Assembly: GCF_000237925.1 (NCBI RefSeq)
Contig: NC_031502.1
Coordinates: 6,801,443-6,865,442 of the forward strand
DNA length: 64,000 nt
DNA from: Schistosoma mansoni
Taxonomy: Eukaryota > Platyhelminthes > Trematoda > Strigeidida > Schistosomatidae
Direction of reading: 5' to 3'
Below are positions 1 through 12,982 of the stretch, piece by piece. The notes beneath the pieces were generated by a model. The model ran no database searches and was not told the origin of the DNA. It saw only the letters and a list, made by a program, of their open reading frames with translations. A program made the translations under genes and the position numbers. The stretch's first letter is position 1. Every line of letters starts with the position of its first letter.

Positions 1-276
1 ACTAGTACCAGAAGTGATTCGCAATCCAGTAGTAGATCTTTCAATCAAAACAATATCATTGAGAAAAAAATCCGTCGTGATAGTGATAGTAATAGTAGTA
101 GTAATAGTGGTAATGAAGAATCAAATCACGGAAACAAGTCTAAAAGAAAACATAGTTACAGAAAACCAGTGAATAAAAGCAAACACTTGGGGAAGTTAAG
201 TTGTAGCAACAAAGAAAACTTGTCGGATAATCTTAAACCGGACAATATAAAAGTCGAAACTTTATCTACTCTACCG
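1..276 (+). CDS. gene 1, first visible exon (5' end outside window)
   Basis: Open in frame 1 for 92 codons and rich in Ser, Asn, Lys and Arg. It ends CTACCG before a GTAAGC donor at 277, in phase 0. The start of the exon is beyond the window edge. Confidence 0.7.
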
Positions 277-2788
277 GTAAGCACTCTCATTTGTATTATT
301 TTAAATATGGTAAGCATGTCAAAGTCCCAGAGTTGACAGCAATGAACGTTGCAAGGTAATAAACTGTGTACATGTGTATGCGCTAACTAATTTATCACTT
401 ACCTACTTAAAGGTGACAAATATTACGTGATTCTTATGATCCTTAAGTTTATAAAGAATTCAAAGTCGTGACCAGAACGTAAAAGTATTTCGAGTTTTTA
501 GGTAATAACATCGGATCAAACGAAAAACTATGACGACAATATATATATATATATATATATATACTGTTCGTAATGTAATCAAATTCTGGAAAATGCATCA
601 GGACAATACAAAAATGTGAAATAATACCTCGAAGTAAATAAACGTTCCGAAGGTAGCATTCAACTTTATAAATCAAGCGATTTTAGGAGTGTTTGATATA
701 AAAAGTTCCTCGCAAAACGATATAAACCTTGTAGCTGTCTTCAATTGTCATTATTCCGTGCTTTTCATTTCCCAATCCTTTTGCTGATGAGCAAGCTGGA
801 GCTTGTCACATTCGACCATCTGTGCACAGTGAGATAAAAATTACCGAAACCAATCTCTAAGTAGCAGAAATAGTATTCGTATCAGTCTGTGAAACAACAT
901 AGTATAAGTATTTTAAAACTCAGAGTCTAAATGAAAACAAAGAATGAATGCATTTGAGTCATTGCGACCGTTTCTGGGTTATCACTTAGCTTATCCAATT
1001 ATCGGTTGTGATAGTCTCACGGACCCTAACCATATAGTCTGTAGCTACCTACACTGCTCAGTTCAACAGTCAGTATCTTCATGGGCTAACGTCACATCTT
1101 GGTTCGGTCGCCCCCTAGCTTTCTTACGACTTACTTCTGGATCAGCTAACGTTGCGCCTGGTTAAGCCTACGTAACATACGTTCAAAATACCTCACTAGA
1201 AAAAGATTCACAACTTCGCCAGCTAACTTTTCATCTTCAACCAGTACCCTTTGTTTAACCTCAGTATTGCTTACCCGACATTCGCATGCAATTCAAATAA
1301 TATTACCCTACCATTACTGTCTATTTTTAAAGACCACGTTTCACAAACATTCGAACTATGATTTCGAATAACATACTTTATCCTATTAGACTGTCGAAAG
1401 CTTATATAATAAATCAATTAATTCATCATTATAACTAGCTTGTTATTAAAAGGTTTTCTTCTCCATATGATTTTATCGTCACGTACAATATATGCATATA
1501 TCATATCTGAAGATAATGATTTTTGTTTTAACAGTCATGCTGTTATTGTATATACTAATCAATATATTTAATGCGAGAAAAAAAGAAAGTGAACATACTA
1601 CATATACCCGTAAGGTGTGCATTTTAAAATGAATGAGAAATCGCGTGATATTCTTCTTTTCTTTAGGTACATAGTGTTAGCACGTGATTGTTCAGTGATA
1701 TTGAAATCACGAACCAACCTTAGTTAGGCAAACATTGAAATCCTGGGAGCACTAAACAGCTAAATAATTTGTTTATAAAAAAATTACATTAAAAGTGCCT
1801 CCTACACATGGGTTTGTCCACCATATCTAATTACCTGAACCGTGCATGGATTATTCAGTATGTTGAGATTATCCTTATACAAAGCATTTGTTCGATTAAC
1901 AACATAACTTAGTTGGACCAATGTCAAGTTCTTAGAACCTAAGATTGTTAGCCAGCTGACTCGGATTGAATGTCTTTTTTAAGTCAATGGTAATATCAAC
2001 ATATTAGGTTTACTGATGCAAGTGTATTATAGCGAGGACATCAAAACAACCGTGACTAATTTTAGTCAGCTATCGGTCAATCAAAAAGCAGTTATTGTAA
2101 ATCAGTATTTCATGGGAGAAAACCAATAACATTACAGAATACAAACATCTTACATTGTGAATTTACTGAAGTCTTCTACACGTTCTGTCTGTAAATTGGG
2201 AAACAATGACACCTAACTTTGTTCTTATGGATATAAAAGATCCGTCATGAGGCAAACAGATCCTTATAAGTCTGCACACTGTTCTTGTTTAGAGATTTAG
2301 GGTTCGATATTTAGAATTAGGAGTATTACTGATTTGTGTTGTATATGCAATCTAGGTTTAGTAGTAGCGATTTTACTCTCATAGCTAATTAATAATTTCC
2401 CATGATCATTTTGAATGTTCTAAGCAATTTACAAAGGTATTTCTACTGTTCATGTAATATAACGTGAATTAAACATCATTTGTTTTTGGATTTCACTCAA
2501 AAGCCATTTTCTCAATTCTTATTGGCTCGTTTCTATACTGTACTTTTAATGTCTTTTTCTATGTTTTTACTTTGAATTATTATAAAATCATTGTTAACGA
2601 TAATTTAGTTTAATGGAGTAATAGGAATAATAACTTCAGGTTTAACAACTGAATGGCAAACTGTTAAAACAATATATCGGTCAGTTGTGCTGATCTTATT
2701 TCTGATTTGTGTTGATTGCCATGTAACTGACAAAAGTATTCAAGTTAAATTCATCTGTTTTCATCTCTGTATAAAAATATTTTTTATG

Positions 2789-2829
<41 letters not shown>

Positions 2830-5806
2830 ATTTCATTCTACTATTGTGATCATTTCTACTTAAGTGTAGGCTTTTTACTTTATATGATTTTGTCTTATAA
2901 GTCAGTCATAAGCAACATAGAACAATTTCCGCTCTATTCTATATGTATTAACTGATCACTGAGTAAGTCACCTATATCATGTTTGCCTCGTCCTTGGGTG
3001 CTGATCCCATTCTATTAATCAAGGAGCAGTCTAGTTACTAGTCTCTGTTTTAAGATCGTGTGCATTATATTAAGTAAGTTGTTCATAAATAGTTGACAAG
3101 ATACCTTGAAAATTAGCTTCGTGCTTTATGCTGCTCGTCTACAAGCAGTATCTAACATCTTGTGAGAACTAATACTCTCGATAGGGTTCGAACCCGCGTC
3201 ACTCAGCTTCACAGTCTGAGACGTTACCACTGAGTTATTTGGGGTACTAACCAACTTATAAAAAGTGCACGAGATCAGTAGTAAAACAAACACTAATAAA
3301 ATTAGTTGGTGTTATTTTTGTAAACCGTATTTAAGAAAATTTGTATCTAACGTATGCTCCTAGTAAACATAAAATCTACTGGCTGCCTTGAATTAGCCAA
3401 TCACAGTTAATATAGCACTTCGTATTTTTCTCAAAGTTTGAAGTGCACTGATGGACAACACGTATGTTATTATTCACTAGGTGAAAATCGACAATACTTG
3501 TTCCTTAAGGTGCTTAAACTCAATGTAATTATCTACTATCCAACCAAAAAGTGAATTTTAGGCAGTGCTTATGCTAAATTACATAACCTACCTGCTCATA
3601 AAGGAGATTGTTTGTTAAAGCATATGATGCTGTTTGCTGCGTAATTGAAAGTGTTTAATCACGCTAGATAATGTTCTGTTTTTCTTACCCTCACTCTAAA
3701 CCGCAACACAAGTTTCTGAAGTTTGTAAACAGGAAGGTGACAAGGCTTCAAACTATTGCTGATGTCCGTTCTTGTTGCAAACCCTGACCCTAATTTGTAA
3801 ACCTAACTCAAAGTTGCAGTTTAGCTCTTTATACCTAGCCTTAACTCCACCGCATCATGACTGATGTCAGTGGGGTGACTGTAATTTTACGAGGTAGCGC
3901 TAACTCACAACACCAACTGTGAACGTGTATATGTAAAATTGCCCTTTACTCTTTGATACGAGCGATAATTTGACTTTTGAAGATTAATTATCACGATCAA
4001 AGCTGTAACTCCACTGTTATTTCGTTACCTTGTATTGTTAACTGTTTTATCACCAAGCAGCGTTTCCTAAATGGCTGATTAGTCGCCAAAGTTTGTCAGT
4101 ATATTACGCCTTTACCATGTTTCCTTTAAAAGATAATGCCATTTCAAATGGTAGTTGTTAAAGTTTGTAATTCTGCTTCTTAATATTGTAGACAGAAGAC
4201 CAAAATTCAACAAATGTCTTTTCAGATTTTGAAGAAATGACAACTGGTTTATCATCAGTTGTGATACTTGCAGATGAAGTGGAAAATGATGAAATGACAG
4301 CTGCGAAAGCAGTTACAACAGATAAATCAATCTTTCATTCTTCTGAAAAACCTACTATTGAATATAAGGCATCAATTTCTGGTAATGTATCCTATTTTTG
4401 AAAATTGTGTTATTTTTATTCATAGTTACGTCTTAACAGGTTATTTTGTTCGTTCCATTTTTCTCAATTCTTCAACGTTTAGACTAAATTAACGAAGTTT
4501 AAGAACAACAGGTTATTTATTGCTCGATGGATGATGTTGGTTGGTGTAGCAGTTGGTCAGAAGATATCAAGGAGTGGCTGAGTAATTAAGGTGTTTGAAA
4601 TTTAACCAATACGTAAATGCACTTGGTGTTGTTTGCTTTCATCTTCCCATTGTTGTTTAGGACCGCAATTGATCAGTCTCTTGTTAGCATATGTGCATTC
4701 TGTGTGGATTGCCTCCATATTGCCTTAAGTCACAAGCCTTTTAAGCAAAGATGGTTTGGGCCTTGCTCTAGTCACTTTGGTTTAAGCAGTCGAGGTTATC
4801 ATCAGTATCCCTCATAACTAGAATGTAACTCAAACTACAATAACTTATACACTTGGTAAATGAGTCTTGGAAAAATTTTCCTGTATATTTTGTCTGTAAT
4901 ATTTGTAATTTCAGATGATGAAGCTTGGAGTGATTCCGAAAATGAACGTAAAAATTACTCGATGGATAAAACCAATAAGAAGTCCACTGAAAGTAATAAT
5001 AACAATGAAGCCGTCAAAATTAAAAATTCCGAGCCACAATTAACTGATGAGGTTCGTAATTCATTTTCTTTCAAGCGAAAAAATTGTATTACTCTGTTAG
5101 TTATTATGATTACTCTTAAAGATTGTATTCCTTTTTGTACAATTCTCTTCCGGGTTTGTGTGTTTAATCGAATTTGCCCTTTGGTCATATAACGTTATAG
5201 TATAATAGTGGAGTTGTGGTTTATTTAGTTTATGGAGGTCGTTGAATTTATTGGAATTTACATCACGAACTGATCTTGTTTAGACAACTGTTGAAAATTA
5301 AGTATTGTGCAATTTCGTAGTAATGTGATGTCATTGTTAAGTTAAACTCGACATGACCGAAATCTGCTGTCCATGTCTTCTCACTAAAACTCCGGGAATA
5401 ACTTCTCGAAGTTTGTCACTGATGCGTGTAAGGGACTAGGACGAAGCAGTTATCAAGTGTTTTTTGGTCGTTTCGTGATTTTCACTACAATAAATCCAAA
5501 AATCTCTGTAAACTTTACACTAACAGTACATTTACCGAGTATTTCACTTATCGATTAGGTTTCGTCACTAATCAAGGTGTTTATGTTAGTTATGATTCGC
5601 ATCATTTTTTAGTTAGACTAAATCCGTAAGGTCAACTATACTGTTTTTAACTTTGTATTTAAAGCTTAGAACATTTTACTTTATCTCACTCATTATCACT
5701 TATAGTTCAATGAATTATACATATGTATATTGACAGTAATCTGTTGATCATAATTATTTTTATCTAAATTTAATTTTAGATTGACGATTGGGAGAATTGG
5801 TCATAA
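1..5806 (+). CDS. 3' part of an unidentified gene (gene 1), four visible exons
   Basis: Not recognised. Visible exons are 1-276 (open at the window edge), 4192-4381, 4915-5051 and 5780-5806 with stop TAA. Introns start GTAAGC, GTAATG and GTTCGT and end in AG; phases are 0, 1 and 0 and agree across all joins. The 209 visible residues are hydrophilic: a Ser/Asn/Lys/Arg-rich stretch in the first exon, then acidic segments. The tail has two acidic tryptophan motifs, DDEAWSDSE at the start of the third exon and IDDWENWS as the last eight residues. C-terminal acidic Trp motifs of this sort occur in proteins that bind the COPI delta subunit (ArfGAP1 ends in one), so a trafficking role is possible but is only inference. 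Upstream exons and any folded domain lie outside the window. An AATAAA at 5993-5998 is a plausible polyadenylation signal. The gene is convergent with GCP4. Confidence 0.7.
539..563. repeat. (AT)n microsatellite
   Basis: An uninterrupted run of about 12 AT units inside the first intron of gene 1. Confidence 0.9.
930..1330 (-). mobile_element. LINE-A 3'-end relic, antisense
   Basis: Read on the minus strand, this resembles the C-terminal coding and 3' region of the RTE-like element LINE-A. The plus strand has the series GAATGCATTTGAGTCATTGCGA..., GGTTCGGTCGCCCCCTAGC and so on, parallel to 52480-52660. The frame is lost. It is an old, decayed fragment in an intron. Confidence 0.55.
1690..1775 (+). 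repeat. fragment of a tRNA-related SINE family
   Basis: Contains GAAATCACGAACCAACCTTAG and a following CCTGGGAGCACTAAACAGC. The same two blocks, in the same order, occur at 51055-51125 and in looser form at 57745-57800. Only the 5' part is visible here. Confidence 0.45.
2791..2827. repeat. (TA)n microsatellite
   Basis: About 18 uninterrupted TA units in the gene 1 intron. Confidence 0.9.
3177..3246 (-). repeat. tRNA-like sequence (SINE head or tRNA pseudogene)
   Basis: On the minus strand there is an A-box-like TAACTCAGTGG and, about 30 bases later, a B-box-like GGTTCGAACCC inside a short T-arm. Between them a CTCAG/CTGAG stem encloses a nine-base loop, so it is not a normal seven-base anticodon loop, and no clean acceptor stem closes the fold. 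This fits a tRNA-derived SINE head better than a working tRNA gene. Decayed relatives are at about 34530-34600 and 59950-60000. Confidence 0.5.
4192..4381 (+). CDS. gene 1, internal exon
   Basis: Acceptor TATTGTAG ends at 4191 and donor GTAATG begins at 4382. Opens in phase 0 and ends in phase 1. Encodes an acidic segment (EEMTTGLSSVVILADEVEND). Confidence 0.7.
4617..4790 (-). repeat. Sm-alpha 3'-body fragment, antisense
   Basis: Minus-strand order is CATCTTTGCTT, a GCTTGTGACTTAAGGC block, GAGGCAATCCACACAG, ATGCACATATG, GACTGATCAATTGCGGTCCT. This matches the sequence downstream of the hammerhead in Sm-alpha and the antisense copy at 59400-59545. The ribozyme and promoter are missing. A 66-codon plus-strand frame over it is not a gene. 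Confidence 0.7.
4915..5051 (+). CDS. gene 1, penultimate exon
   Basis: Acceptor TAATTTCAG ends at 4914; donor GTTCGT begins at 5052. Encodes DDEAWSDSENE followed by an Asn/Lys/Glu-rich stretch ending LTDE. Phase 0 at the end. Confidence 0.65.
5255..5312 (+). repeat. short fragment of the tRNA-related SINE
   Basis: TACATCACGAACTGATCTTG followed by TTTAGACAACTGTTGAAAA parallels the block at 51060-51110. Only about 55 bases are convincing. Confidence 0.4.
5780..5806 (+). CDS. gene 1, terminal 27-base exon
   Basis: Acceptor AATTTTAG ends at 5779. The exon encodes only IDDWENWS and a TAA stop. The phase matches the previous exon, and the Trp/acidic composition echoes the earlier DDEAWSDSE motif, which supports it as real. 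Confidence 0.6.
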   Translation: MDDWENWS

Positions 5807-7267
5807 AAAAAAATTAATTAATCCTATAATATTACATTGCCTATTAATCGCAGCAATTCCTGGAATCTTCTCATTGTTCACACTTAATTACTATTGTTAA
5901 CTTATTTTGTTGTTTCTTTTTATTGTAAACTGACATTAATCAGTGTGATAGATAAAAATAATGACTATAATAATTAATTTTAAAAAAAAACCAATAAAAT
6001 AATGTGAAGATTCCGTTTTTTCTCAGAAGAAAACTAACAACAACAAAAAAAGCTTAAAACGATCCATTATTTTTTATGAAGCATGGGTACAACTCTGCAA
6101 AGATGATGACGATAATAATGATGTGTACGCTTATTATATTTTATAAATTTTGTTTATTTTTTTCAATTGTACTTTTCTGTATCTAACCATATGAATGACG
6201 ACTTTTTTTTATTTCTCAAATTTTGTCGTCTGTCAAAAGTTATTGATTTTGAAATTATTTTACTATTAGTGGTTGTAGTAAATTGTCAATTTATCGAGCT
6301 ATTATTACATCGTCATCATCATATTACTTTGATGTGATTTTATCCTTTGAGAAATCTATTTCATCGATCAATTCTTTTTTTTCCAAAAATAAATTTTTTC
6401 TTACAAGCTCTTAAAAATTATTACAAAGAACAATTACTTGTTAAATAGAAGTGTGATTGGTCGGTTAATATTACTAGTACTTAAACAGAAATCGCAGATT
6501 TTGGTTTACCAGGTGCATATTATTGACTAGTTTCAAGCTGAATAGTTCCTGTCAAATCTTTTAAAACGATTAGGTTTTTATGAAACTGATTGGTTAGATG
6601 ATACTTTAGAAATACTTGACTGAGTAGATAAATGTCCCTACGAATAAATGCAAATTGATAACATGAGGTAAAACTATTACCTATGATGAAAACCTGAATT
6701 CGTCAAATGAAAACGAGTTGCTACCATAGAGGGTCTGTGGAGATTGTTAAATTTCGTAGTGCTTACATTTTTAAAGTGTATCAAGGATTAGTGCACCCAG
6801 TTAACAATAATCAGTCTAACGTAGATACTAATCTCTATGTAAAATGCACACAACAAAGATGCTTTAAATACTCAGAACTACAACATATTATGATAGAACT
6901 GTAGAACAGGTTAAAAATTTGTGTTTGAATCGATTCTATGCCTGCTCGATGAGATTTAAGTAGCAAATGGGAAAATGACGATCATCACCTTGTACACTGT
7001 TGTGCGTACATGTAGCAATCATTTCTATTATATGAATAAAGTCAACAATACACAAACATTTTCCGACAGTAAAATTGTTTAGAAAGAAAAGATAGTTTGA
7101 GGGACTAAAATTTTGTTCTATTTGTATGGTTTTTTTAACAGTCACCAAATTTACGATTCCATAAAGAGATCAATAAATAATTTTATAAAAAAATGCAATA
7201 TTTAAAAGGGTAAATAAAATCTGCAGATAAAACAATCTACAGACCTATCACCAGTTGACAACAATAA
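5807..7267. other. AT-rich convergent intergenic region
   Basis: Lies between the stops of gene 1 (plus) and GCP4 (minus). It contains AATAAA at 5993-5998 on the plus strand and is otherwise AT-rich with short T and A runs. I see no conserved coding or RNA gene. Confidence 0.6.
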
Positions 7268-7798
7268 TTAGATTAAATTCTCCAGTGAGTCACTATAAAA
7301 GTAATTAAAATCTAACCGTGACAATAACTTATTTAAATCTGTTGTGCCCGAATAGTGAGGACCATTGGTAGTAGTAATACCAGGTAACGATAGCGATTCG
7401 AAGTCTCGATGATGATTAACAACAGTATAGCCAGAATTGAAACCAACACTACTTTTAGCACCGGTTGAACAAGAAATATTCAATAAATCATACAATAATT
7501 TTGCTTGAGTATAGAATTTATTCACCATCTCTTGCACTTTATCAGACAATTGATGGTTGTGGTCATCATCCATATTCATTAAATGATCATAGTAGTATTG
7601 TTGATTTGATAAATCCACAAATTGACAGCAATAGTTTAACAACTGCAATATACATAATTTTATATCTGGCATGAACAATAATGCTTGCGCTTGTAAACCA
7701 GCCAGGTAAGCTTCTTGTGCGATTTGAATTAATCGAATTTCTTGATCAATATGTAAACGACGAATTAAGTGTGAAAATTGTGCTTCAATTACATCAAC
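7268..7798 (-). CDS. TUBGCP4: GCP4 exon 3 (C-terminal GRIP2 part)
   Basis: The acceptor is a pyrimidine-rich tract ending CTTCCTCACAG just before 7798. The exon opens VDVIEAQFSHL in phase 0 and ends with a stop at 7268-7270. It includes a DDDHNHQ acidic/His insert. Confidence 0.93.
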   Translation of the reverse strand, partial: VDVIEAQFSHLIRRLHIDQEIRLIQIAQEAYLAGLQAQALLFMPDIKLCILQLLNYCCQFVDLSNQQYYYDHLMNMDDDHNHQLSDKVQEMVNKFYTQAKLLYDLLNISCSTGAKSSVGFNSGYTVVNHHRDFESLSLPGITTTNGPHYSGTTDLNKLLSRLDFNYFYSDSLENLI

Positions 7799-10700
7799 CT
7801 GTGAGGAAGAGGAAGAAATAAAGTGCGGATATTCTGGAAAAATAATGATAGTACCAGGGATTGTATGCCGATTCATCTGTAAGGCAAATGTGGATAACCC
7901 AATTTAATATGTTCAATCCAGTTCGCATTTATTTCTTTGTTCATACTAACTATGGGTTGTATGAATTCAGTAAGAACTATGACTCGCAAGTGGAGTTGAC
8001 GTTGTATAATACTTTCTTTGTACAGTTATATTGCCTGTGTAGTGGTAGTGGAAAACATTTTTCATTGTCAATATGATTTAAGAAAAACCGATTAACTCGC
8101 GGTATAGAAACGATGATATCATTTTAAAACTCAACGTCTAGTGGAGGACAAAGATGAATGCATTTAGCCATTCCGAACGATTGTGAGCCATTTAACCCGA
8201 CTTCTCTATCCATTATTGATAATGGTTGCACGAATCCCAGCCATATACCTTGAACCCAACACTATGGCTCAATCCAATTCAAGAACATTATAGATTGATG
8301 CCCTACCTTGATTTGGTCACTCCTAGCTTTTATTCAACCTATTCCTACACCGAGAAAAACCAAATAACATTACATACTGGACTACCAAGTGTATTTGAAA
8401 ATGTAACTAGAAAGATCAGACAATTAATACACAACAATATTCACCCACGCGATTGGAGAGAAGTGAGGAATCTGAGCAGTCAGAATTTCAGTAGAAAAAC
8501 TGCTTATACACCAATAACTAATATCTTGGGACACAGTTGCAAACTAACTGCGGAAGCAACAAGTCGGGTACAGTACCAAAGACTAGTGGGTTAATATGAA
8601 TTGAGAAAAAGTTACTGAGGACTTGGCACATGAGAACTATTATTTACTAACAAAAATAAAAACATTAGATAATTTGAGGTCTTTCTACACTATAGAAGTT
8701 AAAACATTTCTTGGTCAATTCTGATCATAGAGTAGACCATACAACAAATTTTGGACTCATATTTATGTACCTTATTGTGCATATTTGACTGGTTTTACAT
8801 TTTCCTGGTTACGTTATTGTATTAATTTTATGAGGCTTATATCTACTCGGGTTACGCACTCACAAATTGTTCTAGTTCAATTCATTAATATATTCCTTGC
8901 TTTGACCAGGTAATCTGAATACAAATCAAATATTACAATAGTTCTCTTGTTTCTACTACGCTTATACGATTTTGCTCATTTTCCAAGTATATGAATACGA
9001 TTAATAATTTGAATTACCTAGACATAAACAGTACAGATAGAAGAAATGTGACTTTTGTGAACAATCATAACACTTATAGGAAACAAATGATATTCGACCG
9101 GTATATTTTAAACTGAATGAAGATCCCTTTTCCCAAATATGATAACAAACCAACCTGTAAATAATACTGTAAACTGTCAATAATAAATGCCATATGACTA
9201 CGAACTAGGAGGCGTTGATCTATACAAGACTGCAATTGAATAAAAACATTGATTGGTGCTTTATTATAATTTACATGGAGCTGATTACGAGCAGAGGTAC
9301 GACGCCACAAAAGAATTTGATCAGCCCAAAACTCTTGTAATTTCAATTGTGTTCGACGGATAGCGAATAGAAATCTAAATAACCTGTCGTAAGCACGACA
9401 AATATTAGGAGAGAATAAACGTTCGAACACCGGTGGAGCAATAATGCATAAATGTAAACGATCCAAAACAGTAATATTTTCTGACAATTTATTTGATTGA
9501 GCTGCTGCCAACTTTATTGAGAATCTAGATAAATTAAAAATTAAAGGAAACTAGACTTGAAATGAAAAACAAGACCAGTGATTTTTCAAATTACTGACTT
9601 GAGAATCTAGATTCAGTATGATTTTAGAAAATGCACAGAGAAATAATTCCTGTAACTTTATGAAAAGTTCGAGGACTGATTGAGCACACCACACGAAAGT
9701 AATTTCAACAGAAGTCATATTATGATGCCGCTTATTCGGTAAGTGAGAAAGTTGAGCTAAATTGAATTGCGATAAAATTAGGGAAATGGCTCTCACAAAA
9801 CTTATGAGGTAATAGTAGCTATTCATAAAGACAGTTATTGACTTAATCGAGTATTTGAGAGCTAAGAAGACTCCGCGGATGATCGAAAACAAAGATGATT
9901 GTCAGCCCCTTCTGTAGGTGAAAACCTTGAAAGTGTGTGGTTTTTTGCGCTTTCGATCGCTGATTCACTATGCAGATGATTGCAATTGTTTGTACACATG
10001 ATTCTCAAGCTTCCGTCCACCTAAACAATGAACTTATCACAAAATAACATAAAATGGATATCGGTATTTTTCTCTCCAACTGAAAATTCAGACCAATCTC
10101 CACCTTGGGTATAAGGTACATCAGTGAATGTATTTGTGTCAATAGTCTCAACCTTAAAATATAATTTATATCAGCTTTGGGTGTCAGTTAGTGGGGGATG
10201 TGTGTTAACGGCGAAAGCACTTAGTTTTCAACTGGTAGAATTTCAAATTCTGTTCCACCTACTTCGGTTTGAGCAACTAGATAGTGTCGCTAGATCCCAC
10301 ATAATTAAAATATGACATTTTGGCAAAGTTGCGTTTACTTAGCTGGGTGATTTAATCGTGAAGCTTCAATTTTCTTTCTAGGCAACATAGTTAGGATAAA
10401 CTTCACAAAGAAGTGAGCTAATAGGATTTCTCCACTCATCACTAACACTAATAAAATGCAGTATTTTGGTAGCACGAAGTAACAATACCAAGATGTTTGG
10501 GATGTGTTTCTCCCCATCCAAATGTAAATTGTTACTCCAGGACTGGTTTGCGTCAACACCTGAACTAAGTATAGGGAGTGAAATAGTCGAACATGTCGAC
10601 AACTTCACTTATCTTGGAAGTATGATCAGCCCTAATGGGTTGGTGTCTGACGATATCTCAGTACGGATTCAAAAAGCTCGTTTGGCTTTTGCCAACTTAC

Positions 10701-12951
10701 GTCACCTATGGTGAGGACGAGATATCCGTCTACCAACTAAGGGACGAGTATATAGCGCAGCAGTTCGTTCTCTTCTACTTTACGGCTGCGAAACGTGGCC
10801 ATTAAGAGTAGAAGATACTCGGAAGCTACTAGTATTTGACCACCGACGCCTTAGAAATATTGCTCGCATCTGCTGGGATCACCGGGTAAATAATAGTGAG
10901 GTTAGACATAGGGTATTAGGGAATGATGGTAAATCAGTTGATGACATTGTGAATCTTCATCGACTGAGATGGTTGAGCTACGTGTTACGTATGCCTGGAC
11001 ACTGATTACCACGACGCGCAATGCTGACTAGTGTTGGGGATGGTTGGAAGAAAGTTAGGGTCGGCCAAACTAAAACGTGGCATCAGTGCTTAAAGTCACT
11101 AACTTCTGGTGTAAGCCATGTGGGTAGATGCAGACTACTTGGTTGGGGTCCACGTGACTATCGTAACTAATGGTTGTAGACTCTATATGACATGGCTCAT
11201 AATCGACCACAATGGCGTAGGTGTATACACTCTGTCTTCCTTTAAACTATGAGATTGAAATTTCTTCATATCTTTCTTTCTTCCTGTACTATATCGTTAT
11301 ATACAACCTTTCTTTTATATATTACCACCACTAAACTACTTCTATGAATTCGGTGTTTATCTTGTTGTGCTAATGAGGTATGGCAACTTGGACCGATGCA
11401 TATATGCGCCTGGTTCTACGTTGTAGGTGACTGACTGACTATTCCATCAACATGAATCTTAACTGGTTGTTGGTCCATGTTTTATGATTGTCTCGGCACA
11501 TATATCGATACTTAGGACGTAAGAAAATCAGTATCAGTTAGTTGTTATTCGTTTACGACACGGGCAACTAACAACTAGCACTAAAAGTTATAATCATAAT
11601 ATGAAATGTTTTGAGGCTCCGCAAAATTACCGATACAATATTGGTAATGATGGCTAATTCCCATCGTCTTAACACATTACTCACAACGCATACTCTTTAT
11701 CTCTATCAGGTTAGAGTAACGTGAATAAACCTGTATGGTTTTTTCACTGTGAACTGGAACCAATTTTCATGGGTCGCACGTGAAGTATGATGTCTTTATT
11801 TACAAAATAATTCATATTAATTGGTTACAACCTAATATTATATGGTTGTTGATTACAAAGTCACTTCATCAATGTTTTCTTTTATAGTACTGTAGTGAAC
11901 GAGAACACAGGTGAGGACAACCAAATGTATTTGAATACAAAATTACAAAATGTCTTAGTAAAATCTGAGAACCATACAATAAATACTTCATTTAAAAAAT
12001 GTCAATCGACCGTCTTAGACTTGATTGTTCCTTCGTTTCCACACTAATCATTCTCTGTTCTCGTTCCCTTTTCTTCGGTCCTATTAACCTTCTGCTGCCA
12101 GGCATTCCATTTTCGATTGATGATACATACTACATATCTGTCAACGTCAGTAGCACACACAACAGTACTACTACTAATACTGCTTTCATATAACGATATA
12201 CTTTTACCGAACAAGCCGAAATATTTTCTAAAGCTAATCTACTCATTTTTAAGACGTTATTACTAATTACTTTTCCTGTCGTTATTATAGTTGCTTATAT
12301 TTCATGTACATCGGTTTGAGTTTCTACACCTTTGGATAACAAAGACAAAAAATCAAAATAATATGATGAACCATAGAGAATCATAGAGTGAATAGGTAAA
12401 ATAATACCCGTATGATGAAGTGAAGATTTCCATAAGTATATCTAATAAATGTATTCGCTATACAACAATCTATGGCAAACCAGAGAATAATAATGATAAT
12501 AGTAGTAGTAATAATAATGTAGAATTCTTAGCGTAGACGATTGTATCACTTATTCCTTATATTAAGTCGTTAAATGGAAAAGATTTACTATAAGGTGAGT
12601 AAAATTAAGCTTAGAGCCTCAAAACAAAAATAAATTACAGCAAAGATTACATTACTTACAGTTCAATATTACTGATGCGAAATATCTTATACATTAAAAA
12701 TCAAGAGTTTTTAATACACTCACAGTGAGAACTCATAGCTTTCTTGACTTTAAAAGATCTGCGTTTAGTTTGTAGTGATCACTCAATAATTTAATTAAAT
12801 GTGGGTCATCATTCGAAGACACCTTCATTTGCACTTTCAATGTTCATGGGTTAACCATATGTTCGGACAGAATGACGAGCTAGAAATTCGGTCTACGAAA
12901 TATACCCAATTATCTCCGTTGTACAATAAAAGGTATATAACTTGACCTTTA

Positions 12952-12982
<31 letters not shown>

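Larger units (their letters stand above)
277..4191 (+). other. intron of gene 1 with repeat relics
   Basis: A 3.9 kb intron. It holds an (AT)n run, a LINE-A relic, a piece of a tRNA-related SINE, a second (AT)n run and a tRNA-like sequence, all listed separately. The remaining AT-rich sequence (about 1780-2790 and 3250-4190) shows nothing I recognise. Confidence 0.6.

Noticed and set aside
3177-3246. Functional tRNA gene
   Set aside because: Nine-base anticodon loop and no acceptor stem; decayed relatives elsewhere mark it as a dispersed repeat.
9551-9892. 113-codon minus-strand frame
   Set aside because: Lies entirely in GCP4 intron 1 and resembles no GCP4 or other protein.
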